In this document: one piece after another, positions 25,827-35,387 of the stretch | Numbering within the stretch: position 1 is the first letter of the stretch | How the letters are laid out: every line of letters begins with the position of its first letter | Assembly (NCBI GenBank): GCA_002390845.1 | Contig: DGQT01000117.1 | Location: 1 to 56,617 of the forward strand | Length of the DNA: 56,617 nt | Source: Chitinophagaceae bacterium UBA4407 | GTDB taxonomy: Bacteria > Bacteroidota > Bacteroidia > Chitinophagales > Chitinophagaceae | Direction of reading: 5' to 3' | The notes under the pieces: generated by a model | Seen by the model: only the letters and a program-made list of their open reading frames with translations | What the model was told of the DNA's origin: nothing | Database searches by the model: none | Translations under genes and position numbers: made by a program

Positions 25827-28800
25827 TTATTTGGCAATCACCAGCCTGCTTGTATAGCTTGCATTACCGCCAATTACGTTTACAATATAATTACCGCTGT
25901 TTAAGTGATAAACATTAAGCGAAACGGTACTACCTTTCGCATAAGCATCTATTGTTTTTTGGTACACCTGTTTGCCATCCATTGATGTAAGGGTTACGCT
26001 AAACTTACCTGCCATTGAATTGTTCAGCCGCAATGTAACCAACCCATTTGATGGATTTGGATATAAAGCAAACGCTGTTTGCTGCGGCATGCCTTGTTGA
26101 ATATTGCTTATTTCAGGCTGGCTTGCAACTGCAGGTGCCGGGCCACTGCCAGGGAGCAAATATACTGCAAAACCTCCACGGCTTAAACCGCCTAGTGTAG
26201 TAAAAGGACCGCCAACTAATAAAGTGTGGTTGGCTATAAAATTATTGCGAATAAGATTATTTGCATTAGGATCGAATGCCAGTAAGGCAGTACCTGCGGC
26301 ACCTCTTATAGCGCCCAAACGGTTGCGTGTTGTGGCGTTTAATGTAGTAAAATATCCGCCTGTATAAACGGTATCTGTAACAGCCGCAATAGCATTTACA
26401 GCGTTATTTGCATTAGGTGCCCATGCATTTAATGCTCCCGATGAAACATTATAAGCCGCAAGATAATTACGCGTAGAAACGCCGCCGTTAACAGTTGTGA
26501 ATGCACCACCAACATTTAAGATATTCCCACTAATTGCCAATGCATTTACATTACTGTTCATATTCGGGTTAAATGCAAGAAGCGTACCGTTTGAATTGTT
26601 AACAGATGCCAAACGGTTTCTTGCAGTACCACCATTTAAAGTAGTAAAATTGCCACCAAGGAAAATGGTTGATCCATTTGCAGCGATGGCATTTACCTGG
26701 TTATTGGCATTGGGATTCCACGCCTGTAAAACACCGCTGCCTGTTACTGCCAATGCAGCAGCATAATTTCTGGCAGTGGCTTTTACCGTATTAAAATAAC
26801 CCCCTACATAAAGTATGTTGGCAGTATCAAAAGCAAGCGAGTAAACATAACCGGTTCCGCCACTATTTTGCACCACCGGATCGAATGTCGTTGCAACACC
26901 CGTGTTAGCATTTACTGCTCCAAGTGCAGTTCTTGTTATACCACCAAGCTGCGTAAATATGCCACCTGCGTAAATATTATTGCCATTACCGGTAATGGCA
27001 TAAACATAACTGTTGGCCCCCGGGTTCCATGTAGCATTTACCAAGCCAGTTGCAGAATCGATCTTAGCTATGTATGACCTTGAAGCGCCTTTACAGAAAT
27101 TAAAATCGCCGCCTAAAAGAAGATCGGTACCATTTAATGCCAGGGTACGAACAACATAGCTTGCGCCCGGGTCCCAGGCAAGTAATGCCCCATTATTGGC
27201 AGCAACTGCTGCTGCATTGCCTCTCGCAGTACCATTTACCTGGTCAAAATAACCGCCAAGATAAACGTTGTTTGAGTCTGCTTTAACAGCATTAAGGTCG
27301 GCGTAAGGACCATAACTGGCCCGTGACAGTAATGGATTCCAGGCAAGCGGAGCACCATTACCCAAATTAAATGCAGCTGCCCCAGCATGCGAAACACCAC
27401 TAACATTATCGAACGAACCGGCTATAAATATCTTGTTATAGTTATAGGCAATATCTAATACATAACCATCTGGTAACGGATTCCACGGCAATGCTGTACC
27501 ATTCGAACTTCTGATAACGCTTAAATAATTACGCGGCACATAATTACTGTAAGTAAAAGCACCACCATAAACAAGCGTAGTTCCATTTAATCCAATTGCA
27601 TAAACGTTGGCATCAGGAGAAGCATCTGTAGCAGTTACCACAACCGGGTTAATTGTTGCCCCAACAAGATCACTTCTCAGGCTTGCGCCTGCGGCAGTAA
27701 AATCGCCACCTGCATAAATCTCAGTTGCTGTAGCAAGCAAACTGTTTACGGTAACACTGCCCCCTGTTTTCGTGAGATTCAGATTAAATGTATTCAGGTT
27801 GCCATTTAAAGTAAATGCAGCCAGACCGTTTCTTGCAGCGGCACTAACTGTTGTAAACGAACCGCCAATAAAAATCCTGTTGGCATTATATGTTATATCA
27901 TATACGGCACCATTTATGGCCGGGCTCCACGGTGCAAAACCACCAGTTGAGTTTGCAATAACAGATGCATAAGAACGTGTTACCTCCTGGAAACCTCCAA
28001 AGTTTCCTCCTAATATAACATCTGTACCATTCAGGCTGATACCGTACGTATAAGAATTAGGGCTTGGGTTCCATGCCTGCAGGGCACTGGTAGTAACATT
28101 TGTTGCTGCAAGATAATTTCGGGCTGTACCATTTATAGTGGTGAAATAGCCCCCGTAATAAAGTATGCTACCAATTTTATTAATACACAATACATAGCTG
28201 TTCGGATTGGGTGCGAAACTTGAAATTGCTCCTGTAGAAACAGCGGCAGACCCAAGATAATTTCTTGCATTTCCAGTCAACTGTGTAAAAGCACCACCAA
28301 TATAACAGGATGAACCATCTACATATAATGAGTAAACCGTACTGTTTGCTGTGGCCCAGTTTGTAGCCGCACCGGTAGTGTTATTCAGTTTTGCTAAATA
28401 ATTCCTGGAAACACCGCCAATAGTTGTAAAGCTACCACCGGCAAGTATAGATGTTCCGGCAATAGCAACGTTTTCAACTGTGCTGTTTGCATCAGGGTTC
28501 CAGGAAGCATCAAGATTGCCATTCAGATCAAATTTTGCGAGGCGGTTTCGGGTAGTAAGATTGTTTACGAGTGTAAAAAGACCTCCCGCATAAATACTTG
28601 TACCATCAGATACCAATGAATAGACATAGCTGTTCAAAGCACTATTAAATGTTTTGTTGGCGCCAGGATTTGCTGTATTGAGTGCTGAAATGTATGGTCT
28701 TGAAACACCATTTGTAGTTGAAAAAGTTCCGCCGATATATACCGTGGTGCCATTTAAAACAACAGAACGTACTTCACCATTCACTACCGGAGCCCATGTA

Positions 28801-30332
28801 GGAATAACCTGGTAACTTGAATTCAATTTTGCAATATAAGCCTGGTTAACACCCCCGATCGTCGTAAAATTTCCAGCTACATAATAGTTACCTGCTCCAT
28901 CGGGTACCATTGTGCGGATGTATCCGTTTGTAGCAGGAAAATTATAATCAGGTATAGTTAATGTTGTAGTTATTTTAGCCGAGTATTGCGAATAATAAGC
29001 TCCTGCGGTATAGTTCCCTCCTGTAAGGATAGAATCGCCCCTCACTGAAATTTTATTCACCTGGCTGTTATAACCTACAAAGCCATTTTCAGTTATTGCC
29101 GTTGTTTTTGAAATAGCACCAAATCTAAATGCAACCTTATTTCCTATCGTTGTAAATATACCTCCTGCCAGTACATCATTGGTGGTTAATGCGAGTGTAT
29201 AAACGTATGAATTTGCATTGGGATCCCAATTTTGCAATACACCTGTACTGTTATTTACTGCGGCAATATAATTTCGCGTGGTGCCGTTGATTGATGTAAA
29301 CGCCCCACCTAAATACAGCCTGTTACCGTCTAATGCTAGGCTGTAAATGTAGCTGTTGCTGGTAACATTGAAACTCACATTGACGCTTTTGTCAGGATTA
29401 AGCCTTGCAACATAAGAACGGGCAACGCCGCCGATCTGCGTAAAGAACCCTGCCACATACCAGCCACCTGCACCATCGGGTATGATCGACCTTATCTGAC
29501 CATTTGCAACTGGCATAGACTGATCGGCTGTGCCACTTCCAAGCGTTACATTGGAGAGATAATCGGTTCGTAACCCCAAACGGGTATAAGCTCCTCCCGC
29601 AAAAACTGAATCACCACGAGTCAGCAATTTGTACACGGTGCTGTTGGCACTAATTGATCCGCTGATTGAACTGCCATTGCTGCTGTTTACTTTTGCAAGA
29701 TAGGGCCTGTTTACTGTTGTGTTAATAGCTGTAAAACTACCTCCCAGCCAAAGTGTTGTATCAACCCCAAAAACCGGAGCAATAGAATATACAGAATAGT
29801 TTGGGGACGGGTTCCATGCAAGAATAACCGCACCAGTGTTAGCATTAACAACGGCAGCATAAGACCTGGCTGTTCCGTTTACAGTAGTAAAATCTCCGCC
29901 GATATACAACCTTGTACCAACCCTGGCAATCGCCCTTACGCGGCTGTTACAGGATGCAGTAAAAGCAGGGTCTACTATATTGGTTGAGGTTATATGGGCA
30001 AGGTTTGATACCGATGTAGTACCAACTGCAGAAAAATATCCGCCAATGTACCAGCCACCCGTGCCATCTGGTACAATGGTTTCAACATTGCCGTTAACTG
30101 ACGGAAAATTCATGTTTGGGTAGTCGTTGCTGGTTTTTGTAGCCGCGGCATAACCCGTATTTAAACCAACATAATTAAAACTGCCCCCAATGTAGTAGCT
30201 GCCCCCGCTTTTATAAACACTGTAAACATCGCCGTTTGTAGAGCTCATGTTCGTTACAAGTGTTTGGGCAAAAGTTGAATTACAAATAACCATCGTTATG
30301 GCTATCCATGCAAAAAGTAGTTTTGTTTTCAT
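25827..30332 (-). CDS. Giant secreted repeat protein (28 GGxFTT repeats) with T9SS sorting domain
   Basis: A 1501-residue exported protein. A signal peptide (about 1-22, ending TFAQ) is followed by 28 repeats of roughly 48 residues with the core YIGGxFTTxNGxxRNYLAA, each preceded by a strand such as VYSLALDGNTL. The C-terminal 95 residues form a T9SS type A sorting domain (LYPNPSNGLVTLRL onwards). The repeat is of the beta-propeller type and would make several stacked propellers. The ATG at 30332 gives the best signal peptide. It resembles the delta-60 family at 15278 in plan but has a different repeat. A surface or adhesive role is likely; no catalytic motif is seen. Confidence 0.9.
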   Translation of the reverse strand: MKTKLLFAWIAITMVICNSTFAQTLVTNMSSTNGDVYSVYKSGGSYYIGGSFNYVGLNTGYAAATKTSNDYPNMNFPSVNGNVETIVPDGTGGWYIGGYFSAVGTTSVSNLAHITSTNIVDPAFTASCNSRVRAIARVGTRLYIGGDFTTVNGTARSYAAVVNANTGAVILAWNPSPNYSVYSIAPVFGVDTTLWLGGSFTAINTTVNRPYLAKVNSSNGSSISGSISANSTVYKLLTRGDSVFAGGAYTRLGLRTDYLSNVTLGSGTADQSMPVANGQIRSIIPDGAGGWYVAGFFTQIGGVARSYVARLNPDKSVNVSFNVTSNSYIYSLALDGNRLYLGGAFTSINGTTRNYIAAVNNSTGVLQNWDPNANSYVYTLALTTNDVLAGGIFTTIGNKVAFRFGAISKTTAITENGFVGYNSQVNKISVRGDSILTGGNYTAGAYYSQYSAKITTTLTIPDYNFPATNGYIRTMVPDGAGNYYVAGNFTTIGGVNQAYIAKLNSSYQVIPTWAPVVNGEVRSVVLNGTTVYIGGTFSTTNGVSRPYISALNTANPGANKTFNSALNSYVYSLVSDGTSIYAGGLFTLVNNLTTRNRLAKFDLNGNLDASWNPDANSTVENVAIAGTSILAGGSFTTIGGVSRNYLAKLNNTTGAATNWATANSTVYSLYVDGSSCYIGGAFTQLTGNARNYLGSAAVSTGAISSFAPNPNSYVLCINKIGSILYYGGYFTTINGTARNYLAATNVTTSALQAWNPSPNSYTYGISLNGTDVILGGNFGGFQEVTRSYASVIANSTGGFAPWSPAINGAVYDITYNANRIFIGGSFTTVSAAARNGLAAFTLNGNLNTFNLNLTKTGGSVTVNSLLATATEIYAGGDFTAAGASLRSDLVGATINPVVVTATDASPDANVYAIGLNGTTLVYGGAFTYSNYVPRNYLSVIRSSNGTALPWNPLPDGYVLDIAYNYNKIFIAGSFDNVSGVSHAGAAAFNLGNGAPLAWNPLLSRASYGPYADLNAVKADSNNVYLGGYFDQVNGTARGNAAAVAANNGALLAWDPGASYVVRTLALNGTDLLLGGDFNFCKGASRSYIAKIDSATGLVNATWNPGANSYVYAITGNGNNIYAGGIFTQLGGITRTALGAVNANTGVATTFDPVVQNSGGTGYVYSLAFDTANILYVGGYFNTVKATARNYAAALAVTGSGVLQAWNPNANNQVNAIAANGSTIFLGGNFTTLNGGTARNRLASVNNSNGTLLAFNPNMNSNVNALAISGNILNVGGAFTTVNGGVSTRNYLAAYNVSSGALNAWAPNANNAVNAIAAVTDTVYTGGYFTTLNATTRNRLGAIRGAAGTALLAFDPNANNLIRNNFIANHTLLVGGPFTTLGGLSRGGFAVYLLPGSGPAPAVASQPEISNIQQGMPQQTAFALYPNPSNGLVTLRLNNSMAGKFSVTLTSMDGKQVYQKTIDAYAKGSTVSLNVYHLNSGNYIVNVIGGNASYTSRLVIAK

Positions 30333-30530
30333 GGCAAAAAGCATTTAGTTTATGATTAAAAAACTTAGAATAATGAAGTCCAGGCAGTTCGCAGGATAGG
30401 ATACATAAATGTAAGTAAGAGTTTTAAAAAGAGCAATTAAATAATACCGGTTATTAGTAAAATAATATTCAGAAGCTTTTGAGGGGCTTAACTTTTCCGC
30501 AGACGGGATTTTCGATGCCTTATATTCTGC

Positions 30531-30590
30531 AGATAAAGTGATTGCGACGCAACGATGATGCCATGAAATACTAAAGCTGGTATTCAAAAT
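30531..30590 (-). repeat. Single R module (class C)
   Basis: Core AAGTGATTGCGACGCAA (30536-30552), then GATGCCATGAAATACTA and outer AAGCTGGTAT. It lies between divergent gene starts, in the 30333-30785 gap, which otherwise holds only the promoter at 30727. Confidence 0.8.
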
Positions 30591-30726
30591 AATGAAAGCA
30601 AAAAAACAGCCCTCACAAATGGAATATGTTTTATTACAATGCTCAGCATTCATTAGCAATGAAGTATCAGCATTTCCTATTGAATCATTCCAAATAAAAA
30701 GAAATAGCTGATTGTGATAAAAGGTG

Positions 30727-30756
30727 TTGCATTTACCATACAAGCAAATACATTTG
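30727..30756 (+). promoter_or_regulatory. Promoter of the metallo-beta-lactamase gene
   Basis: TTG (30727-30729), 19 bp and TACATTTG (30749-30756) match the Bacteroidota consensus TTTG-N19-TAnnTTTG. The box ends 29 bp before the start codon. Confidence 0.75.
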
Positions 30757-30785
30757 AATATTCTTGAGTATCAAAATATTAAAAT

Positions 30786-31670
30786 ATGCCTAAGTATTCA
30801 TTGCAACACATAGCGAGCATTGCAATCTTTTCACTGTTTTCTTTTTCACTATCTGCACAAAAAGTAAAAGAGCCAAAAACTACCGAAGAATGGACGCAAC
30901 CCTATCAGCCATTCAGAATAGCCGGCAACCTTTATTATGTAGGCACTTACGATCTTGCCTGTTACCTCATAACAACAACGCAGGGCAATATCCTGATCAA
31001 TACAGGGCTTGCATCTTCTGCATCTCAAATAAAAAATAATATAGAGATGCTTGGTTTTAAATTTTCCGATACCAAAATACTTTTAACAACACAAGCCCAT
31101 TACGATCACATGGGCGCAATGGCGGTCATTAAAAAAAGTACTGGTGCACAATTAATGGTTGATGAAAAAGATGCAGATGTATTAACATCGGGTGGCAGTT
31201 CAGACTATGCTTTGGGAAAATATGGAACCTCCTTTAAACCTGTTAAAGCTGATCGTTTGTTGCATGATGGCGACACCATCTATTCAGGCAATATGCAACT
31301 GGTAATGCTGCATCATCCCGGTCATACAAAAGGCTCCTGCAGTTTTTTGTTTACGGTAAAAGATGATCAGAAATCTTACCGGGTGCTAATTGCCAACATG
31401 CCCACGATTGTTACAGAGCAACCATTTACAGCCATCGGCACTTACCCTGGAATAGCAGGCGACTATGCGTACACCTTACGGGCCATGAAAAATATTTCTT
31501 TCGATATATGGCTTGCCTCTCATGCCGGCCAGTTTAACCTGCACGAAAAACACCAACCCGGTGATACCTATAATCCTGCTGCTTTTACAGACCAGCAAGG
31601 TTATGATGCCGAATTAAGCGATCTTCAAAAACAATACGATGAGAAGTTAAAGAAAGATGCAGAAAAATAA
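30786..31670 (+). CDS. Subclass B3 metallo-beta-lactamase with a Gln at the first metal position
   Basis: A 294-residue exported hydrolase. The signal peptide ends LSAQ near residue 25. The metal motif reads QAHYDH (Q103, H105, D107, H108), where most B3 enzymes have HxHxDH. H180 (HHPGHTKGS) and H246 (ASHAGQF) complete the site. The Gln replacement is the known feature of the GOB enzymes of Elizabethkingia, which still hydrolyse beta-lactams. The ANMPTIV stretch also resembles GOB. The gene has its own promoter and no linked resistance or mobile gene, so it looks like a resident chromosomal gene. Activity on carbapenems is inferred from the family only. Confidence 0.92.
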   Translation: MPKYSLQHIASIAIFSLFSFSLSAQKVKEPKTTEEWTQPYQPFRIAGNLYYVGTYDLACYLITTTQGNILINTGLASSASQIKNNIEMLGFKFSDTKILLTTQAHYDHMGAMAVIKKSTGAQLMVDEKDADVLTSGGSSDYALGKYGTSFKPVKADRLLHDGDTIYSGNMQLVMLHHPGHTKGSCSFLFTVKDDQKSYRVLIANMPTIVTEQPFTAIGTYPGIAGDYAYTLRAMKNISFDIWLASHAGQFNLHEKHQPGDTYNPAAFTDQQGYDAELSDLQKQYDEKLKKDAEK

Positions 31671-31690
31671 GCACAGCAAAAATAAAGTTG

Positions 31691-31751
31691 CATGTTACAG
31701 GCAGTAGTATTTCATGGCATCTTCGTTGTGTCACTCACTTGTACGGCCGGA
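31691..31751 (+). repeat. Single L module (class B)
   Basis: Outer part CAGTAGTATTTCATGGCATC, core TTGTGTCACTCACTTGTAC (31726-31744), then GGCCGGA. It begins 20 bp after the stop of the plus-strand beta-lactamase gene. Confidence 0.87.
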
Positions 31752-31929
31752 TAGGTAATGGAGCTTTCCAGCCTGATATTGCAAATCACGGGTTGTATAA
31801 AAATTTTATCCGTTTTCTTATTGTGTACTTCTTTCAGGCAGGCAGAAAGCATAATAGATTAAAAAAAATTCAGGAGCATGTGCATATAAGAAATGTTATG
31901 CTTTAAGTTTTTTACGACCTTGCCTGTAT

Positions 31930-32562
31930 ATGGATATATTAATATTAAAAAAATTATTCCCCAACCTTGAAGAAGGGCTATACAAGGAATTGCTGGCGCA
32001 TGGAACTTTAAAAGAAGTAAAGGCCGGTGAAACCCTTTTAAAAGTAGGTCAAACCATTCGTTCAACCATGCTTATTATAGACGGATTGGTGAAGTTGTAC
32101 AGGGAAGACGATGAAGGGAATGAATTTTTTATTTATCATCTTAATGCAGGGCAGGCTTGTTCTCTTTCTATGATATGCGCCACCAGACATGAAACCAGTG
32201 AGATATTGGCTAAAGCCCTTACCGATGCAACAGTTTTGGCTATTCCGCTTGAATATATGGAGCAGTGGATGAGCAAATATAAAAGCTGGTACCAGTTCGT
32301 TATTTCCTCTTACAGAAAAAGGTTTGAAGAACTTTTAAAAACTATTGATGCCATAGCCTTCACCAGTATGGATGAAAGGCTGGAATACTATCTTAAACAA
32401 CAGGTAGTGCAGCTTGGTAACAATTTAAAAAATACGCACCAGGAAATTGCAAACGACCTCAATTCTTCAAGAGAGGTAATAAGCCGTTTATTAAAGAAAA
32501 TGGAAACAAAGGGTTGGGTGGTTATTCATAGAAACGCTATTGAATGGATAAAAAAAGATTGA
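31930..32562 (+). CDS. Crp/Fnr family transcriptional regulator
   Basis: A 210-residue regulator with an N-terminal cyclic-nucleotide-binding fold (about 10-125) and a C-terminal winged helix (HQEIANDLNSSREVISRLLK). Cysteines C73-C80 region (GQACSLSMICA) could respond to sulfur or redox signals, but no Fnr-type cluster motif is present. It precedes the two YeeE/YedE genes by 220 bp, a pairing often seen in Bacteroidota, so control of sulfur uptake is the likely job. Confidence 0.9.
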   Translation: MDILILKKLFPNLEEGLYKELLAHGTLKEVKAGETLLKVGQTIRSTMLIIDGLVKLYREDDEGNEFFIYHLNAGQACSLSMICATRHETSEILAKALTDATVLAIPLEYMEQWMSKYKSWYQFVISSYRKRFEELLKTIDAIAFTSMDERLEYYLKQQVVQLGNNLKNTHQEIANDLNSSREVISRLLKKMETKGWVVIHRNAIEWIKKD

Positions 32563-32782
32563 CCCACAGCAGTACTTTTGATAGCTGGCATGCAAAGCAT
32601 TTGGCGCAATCTTAAATAAAGAACAGAATACTGAAGTGTACAACACAACCGGGTTTTAAAGGTTTTAACGCTGTTTGTTTCTTACTAAAAATTCAGGCAT
32701 ATATACAGGTACCTTTATTATATTATTGCAAAAGATGTTTTTTATAACCGGTAATTTAACTTAACAACTTAAAAAGTTTTTC

Positions 32783-33346
32783 ATGATTGAATTTTTAAAA
32801 CAACCCTGGGCGTGGTATATATCCGGTCCGCTCATTGGCCTGATGGTTCCGCTGTTATTGATTATAGGAAATAAAGTATTTGGCATATCATCATCATTAC
32901 GCCATATATGCGCAGCATGTTTACCTGCAAAAATTCCTTTCTTTAGTTACGAATGGAAAAAAGAAATATGGAACATCGTTTTGGTTGCGGGTATCTTAAT
33001 TGGGGGTTTCATTGCAACGCAATTACTGCTTAATAACCAACCTGTACAGATAAATCCAAAATTAGTAACCGAACTTTCCGGCTATGGCATTACAGACTAC
33101 CATTCTTTAGTGCCTGCGCAGCTTTTTAACTTTCAGCAGCTCTTTACACTCAAAGGTTTTATACTGATTGTTGTTGGTGGTTTTTTAGTGGGCTTTGGCA
33201 CAAGATATGCCGGCGGTTGTACTTCAGGCCATTCAATTATGGGCCTATCCAATTTACAGTTGCCTTCTTTAATTGCTACCATCTGTTTTATGATTGGTGG
33301 TTTTATTATGGCAAATTTTGTTCTTCCATTTATTCTAACACTTTAG
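32783..33346 (+). CDS. YeeE/YedE family membrane protein, first half-transporter
   Basis: A 187-residue membrane protein with about four to five hydrophobic segments. It carries the conserved cysteine of the family in RYAGGCTSGHS (C146) and a second pair at HICAAC (C43, C46). The related TsuA protein moves thiosulfate through a path of such cysteines. It is followed after 3 bp by its partner and together they equal one full-length YeeE. Confidence 0.92.
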   Translation: MIEFLKQPWAWYISGPLIGLMVPLLLIIGNKVFGISSSLRHICAACLPAKIPFFSYEWKKEIWNIVLVAGILIGGFIATQLLLNNQPVQINPKLVTELSGYGITDYHSLVPAQLFNFQQLFTLKGFILIVVGGFLVGFGTRYAGGCTSGHSIMGLSNLQLPSLIATICFMIGGFIMANFVLPFILTL

Positions 33347-33349
33347 GTA

Positions 33350-33865
33350 ATGACGAAAAAAACAACCATCCAAAATAAAGAAATAAACACCGACTTTGAA
33401 GTTCGTTCCCTCGATGCAGATTTCAATAACCAACAGACCACAAAAGAGCCTTGGTGGTCGCACATCAAATATCTTGTAACCGGCATTTTGTTCGGAATTA
33501 TTTTGGTAAAAACGGAAGTTATTTCCTGGTTTCGTATCCAGGAAATGTTTCGCCTGCAAAGCTTTCACATGTACGGAGTTATTGGGTCAGCGGTAATCAC
33601 AGGAATCATTTCAATACAGATCATAAAAAGGTTCAACATAAAAACATTGAATGGAGAAAAAATAGAATTACCCAGAAAACAGTTCAGTAAAGGGCAGATA
33701 TACGGCGGGTTGTTGTTTGGCTTCGGCTGGGCACTTACGGGGGCTTGCCCCGGACCAATATTTGCACAAATTGGTACAGGAGCTTTAGTTATGATTATTG
33801 CTTTGCTAAGCGCAATTGCAGGCACCTGGGTTTACGGTTTGATACAAGAAAAGCTTCCGCAATAA
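33350..33865 (+). CDS. YeeE/YedE (DUF6691-like) membrane protein, second half-transporter
   Basis: A 171-residue membrane protein. After a hydrophilic N-terminus of about 35 residues come four hydrophobic segments and the family cysteine in TGACPGP (C133). It is separated from the first half-transporter by 3 bp, so the two are translated together and probably assemble. Uptake of thiosulfate or another reduced sulfur compound is inferred from the family. Confidence 0.92.
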   Translation: MTKKTTIQNKEINTDFEVRSLDADFNNQQTTKEPWWSHIKYLVTGILFGIILVKTEVISWFRIQEMFRLQSFHMYGVIGSAVITGIISIQIIKRFNIKTLNGEKIELPRKQFSKGQIYGGLLFGFGWALTGACPGPIFAQIGTGALVMIIALLSAIAGTWVYGLIQEKLPQ

Positions 33866-33869
33866 CAGA

Positions 33870-33900
33870 ACCTGTAAAGCTTGCAGGTAAGATATTTTTT
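33870..33900 (+). terminator. Possible terminator after the YeeE/YedE pair
   Basis: ACCTG and CAGGT flank AAGCTT-containing sequence as a short imperfect stem, followed by TAAGATATTTTTTA. The stem is weak. Confidence 0.45.
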
Positions 33901-34023
33901 ACCAACTATTCAATTGCCCTGATTGATCATTTACAAGTCTTTGTTGTATCAACCGTATTGTTCATTAATAAAGGAAGCATTGCTATAAAAATCAGTTTTA
34001 ATAACCAATAATGTAATTTTTTG

Positions 34024-34195
34024 TTACTGGCTTTTTGTACCCTGGTTAAGCTTTGTTGCGTCGCATTACGTTTATCGTTCGGATCATGAATGAAGCTTTA
34101 GAAAATTGCCGTAACCTGCTCAATTGTCGCCAAAAGATATGCAGACGAAGTGATTGCGACGCAACAATGCTGCCATGAAACACAGGTGCCGGTAT
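34024..34195. repeat. Complete palindromic element (class C)
   Basis: Left core TTGCGTCGCATTACGTTT (34056-34073), right core AAGTGATTGCGACGCAA (34148-34164), outer ends TACTGGC and GTGCCGGTA. It lies between the YeeE/YedE pair and the CMD gene in the 33866-34354 gap. Confidence 0.85.
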
Positions 34196-34256
34196 AATAA
34201 AAAATCCTTTACCACAGCACCAGGGCAATACACTCATTCAATTTTCCTTGGAAAAA

Positions 34257-34316
34257 TTATCCATCCCATTGCGTTGTTTATCCATTTTTTACCGCAGTCA
34301 GGCTAAGCAATTTTGC
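34257..34316 (+). promoter_or_regulatory. Promoter region with paired TTATCCAT boxes, AhpD-like gene
   Basis: TTATCCAT occurs at 34257-34264 and 34278-34285, 21 bp (two helical turns) apart. A -7-like CAATTTTG follows at 34309-34316. The layout matches AraC-family operators, and the same arrangement recurs at 35388. The AraC gene at 36903 is the candidate regulator. Confidence 0.6.
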
Positions 34317-34354
34317 ATTGTCAATAACGACAACAAAAAATAAAAACATACACA

Positions 34355-34912
34355 ATGAAAAAGTTCACAGTACCAACAAGAGATGAAGTAGCACCTGCTA
34401 ACCAAGCCATCTTTGACAACCTGAACAAAGCGTTAGGTTTTGTTCCCAATCTTTATGCCACCATTGCATATTCTGATAATGGATTAGGCCGTTACCTGGC
34501 GTATCAAAATGCAAAAACCACTTTAAGCAACAAAGAAAAAGAAGCGGTGAACTTAGTGGTGAGTGAAGTAAACAAATGTGTTTACTGTAAAAGTGCCCAC
34601 ACTGTAATTGGCAAAATGAATGGCTTTACGGATGAACAATTATTAGACATCCGCCGCGAAAAAGCAGACAACCCTAAACTGAATGCTTTAGTGAAATTAG
34701 CTGCCAGCATCACCCGCAACCGTGGCAATGCAGAAGCAACATTGGTAGATGACTTTTATGCACAAGGTTATACCAACGAAAATTTAGTTGACCTTATTCT
34801 GCAGGTAAGTGATAAAACTGCCATGAACTACTTGCATAACCTTACAAAAGTACCGGTTGATTTTCCTTTAGCACCTGCTTTGGAAACAGAAGCGGTTGCA
34901 AGTTATAATTAA
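34355..34912 (+). CDS. Carboxymuconolactone decarboxylase-like (AhpD-fold) protein
   Basis: A 185-residue protein of the AhpD fold. The redox motif is complete: CVYCKSAH (C75, C78, H82), as in alkylhydroperoxidases that use lipoyl or thioredoxin electrons. The second half (LVDLILQVSDKTAMNYLHNL) is typical of the peroxidase-related group. It lies downstream of the paired TTATCCAT boxes and leads a cluster of likely stress genes. Decarboxylase activity is unlikely because of the CxxC motif. Confidence 0.92.
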   Translation: MKKFTVPTRDEVAPANQAIFDNLNKALGFVPNLYATIAYSDNGLGRYLAYQNAKTTLSNKEKEAVNLVVSEVNKCVYCKSAHTVIGKMNGFTDEQLLDIRREKADNPKLNALVKLAASITRNRGNAEATLVDDFYAQGYTNENLVDLILQVSDKTAMNYLHNLTKVPVDFPLAPALETEAVASYN

Positions 34913-34926
34913 AAGAAAGGCATTGG

Positions 34927-34962
34927 CAAAGTCAGGAAACAAATCCTGACTTTCGCTTTTTA
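34927..34962 (+). terminator. Intrinsic terminator after the AhpD-like gene
   Basis: AAAGTCAGGA and TCCTGACTTT form a 10-bp perfect stem with a 6-nt loop, followed by CGCTTTTT. It separates this gene from the next membrane-protein gene, so that gene probably depends on read-through or its own promoter. Confidence 0.85.
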
Positions 34963-34984
34963 AAAACTTCAGAAAAAACATGCT

Positions 34985-35377
34985 ATGAATACAAAGTTAA
35001 TAATGACAGCGGCAGCAATAGTTACAGGTATTGCGGGGATAGCGTTTACATTTTTACCTGGCGAGATTTTAAATTACACAGATATGAAAGCAAACGGGCC
35101 ATTGCTGTTACTATTACAAATTTTAGGCGCATTATATTTTGCATTTGCTATGCTTAACTGGATGACAAAAACAAGTATCATTGGCGGTATTTACAACAGG
35201 CCAATTGCTGTTGCAAATTTTACGCATTTTTTTATTGGGGCGATGGCATTGATGAAAGGCATCCTATCAAACCCTGCATTACCAATTGGTATTTGGGCTA
35301 TAGCCATTGTATATGCAATTTTTGCCATCTCATTTGGATTAATATTTTTGAGAAGCCCTTCTGTTAAAAACCAATAG
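34985..35377 (+). CDS. Small four-helix membrane protein
   Basis: A 130-residue protein with four hydrophobic segments (about 8-28, 42-62, 78-95, 100-122). It shows no known catalytic motif; its size and layout resemble DoxX-like or DUF4345-like membrane proteins, without certainty. It lies 72 bp after the AhpD-like gene, beyond a terminator. Confidence 0.75.
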   Translation: MNTKLIMTAAAIVTGIAGIAFTFLPGEILNYTDMKANGPLLLLLQILGALYFAFAMLNWMTKTSIIGGIYNRPIAVANFTHFFIGAMALMKGILSNPALPIGIWAIAIVYAIFAISFGLIFLRSPSVKNQ

Positions 35378-35387
35378 CCGGGGAAAA

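Noticed and set aside
30345..30743. 132-codon minus-strand frame before the giant repeat gene
   Set aside because: It contains a translated repeat module (RCVAIT), has odd composition and lies in a promoter gap.
32633..32660. Possible R module (AAGTGTACAACACAACCGGG)
   Set aside because: The core is too degenerate to count; it was left out of the module list.
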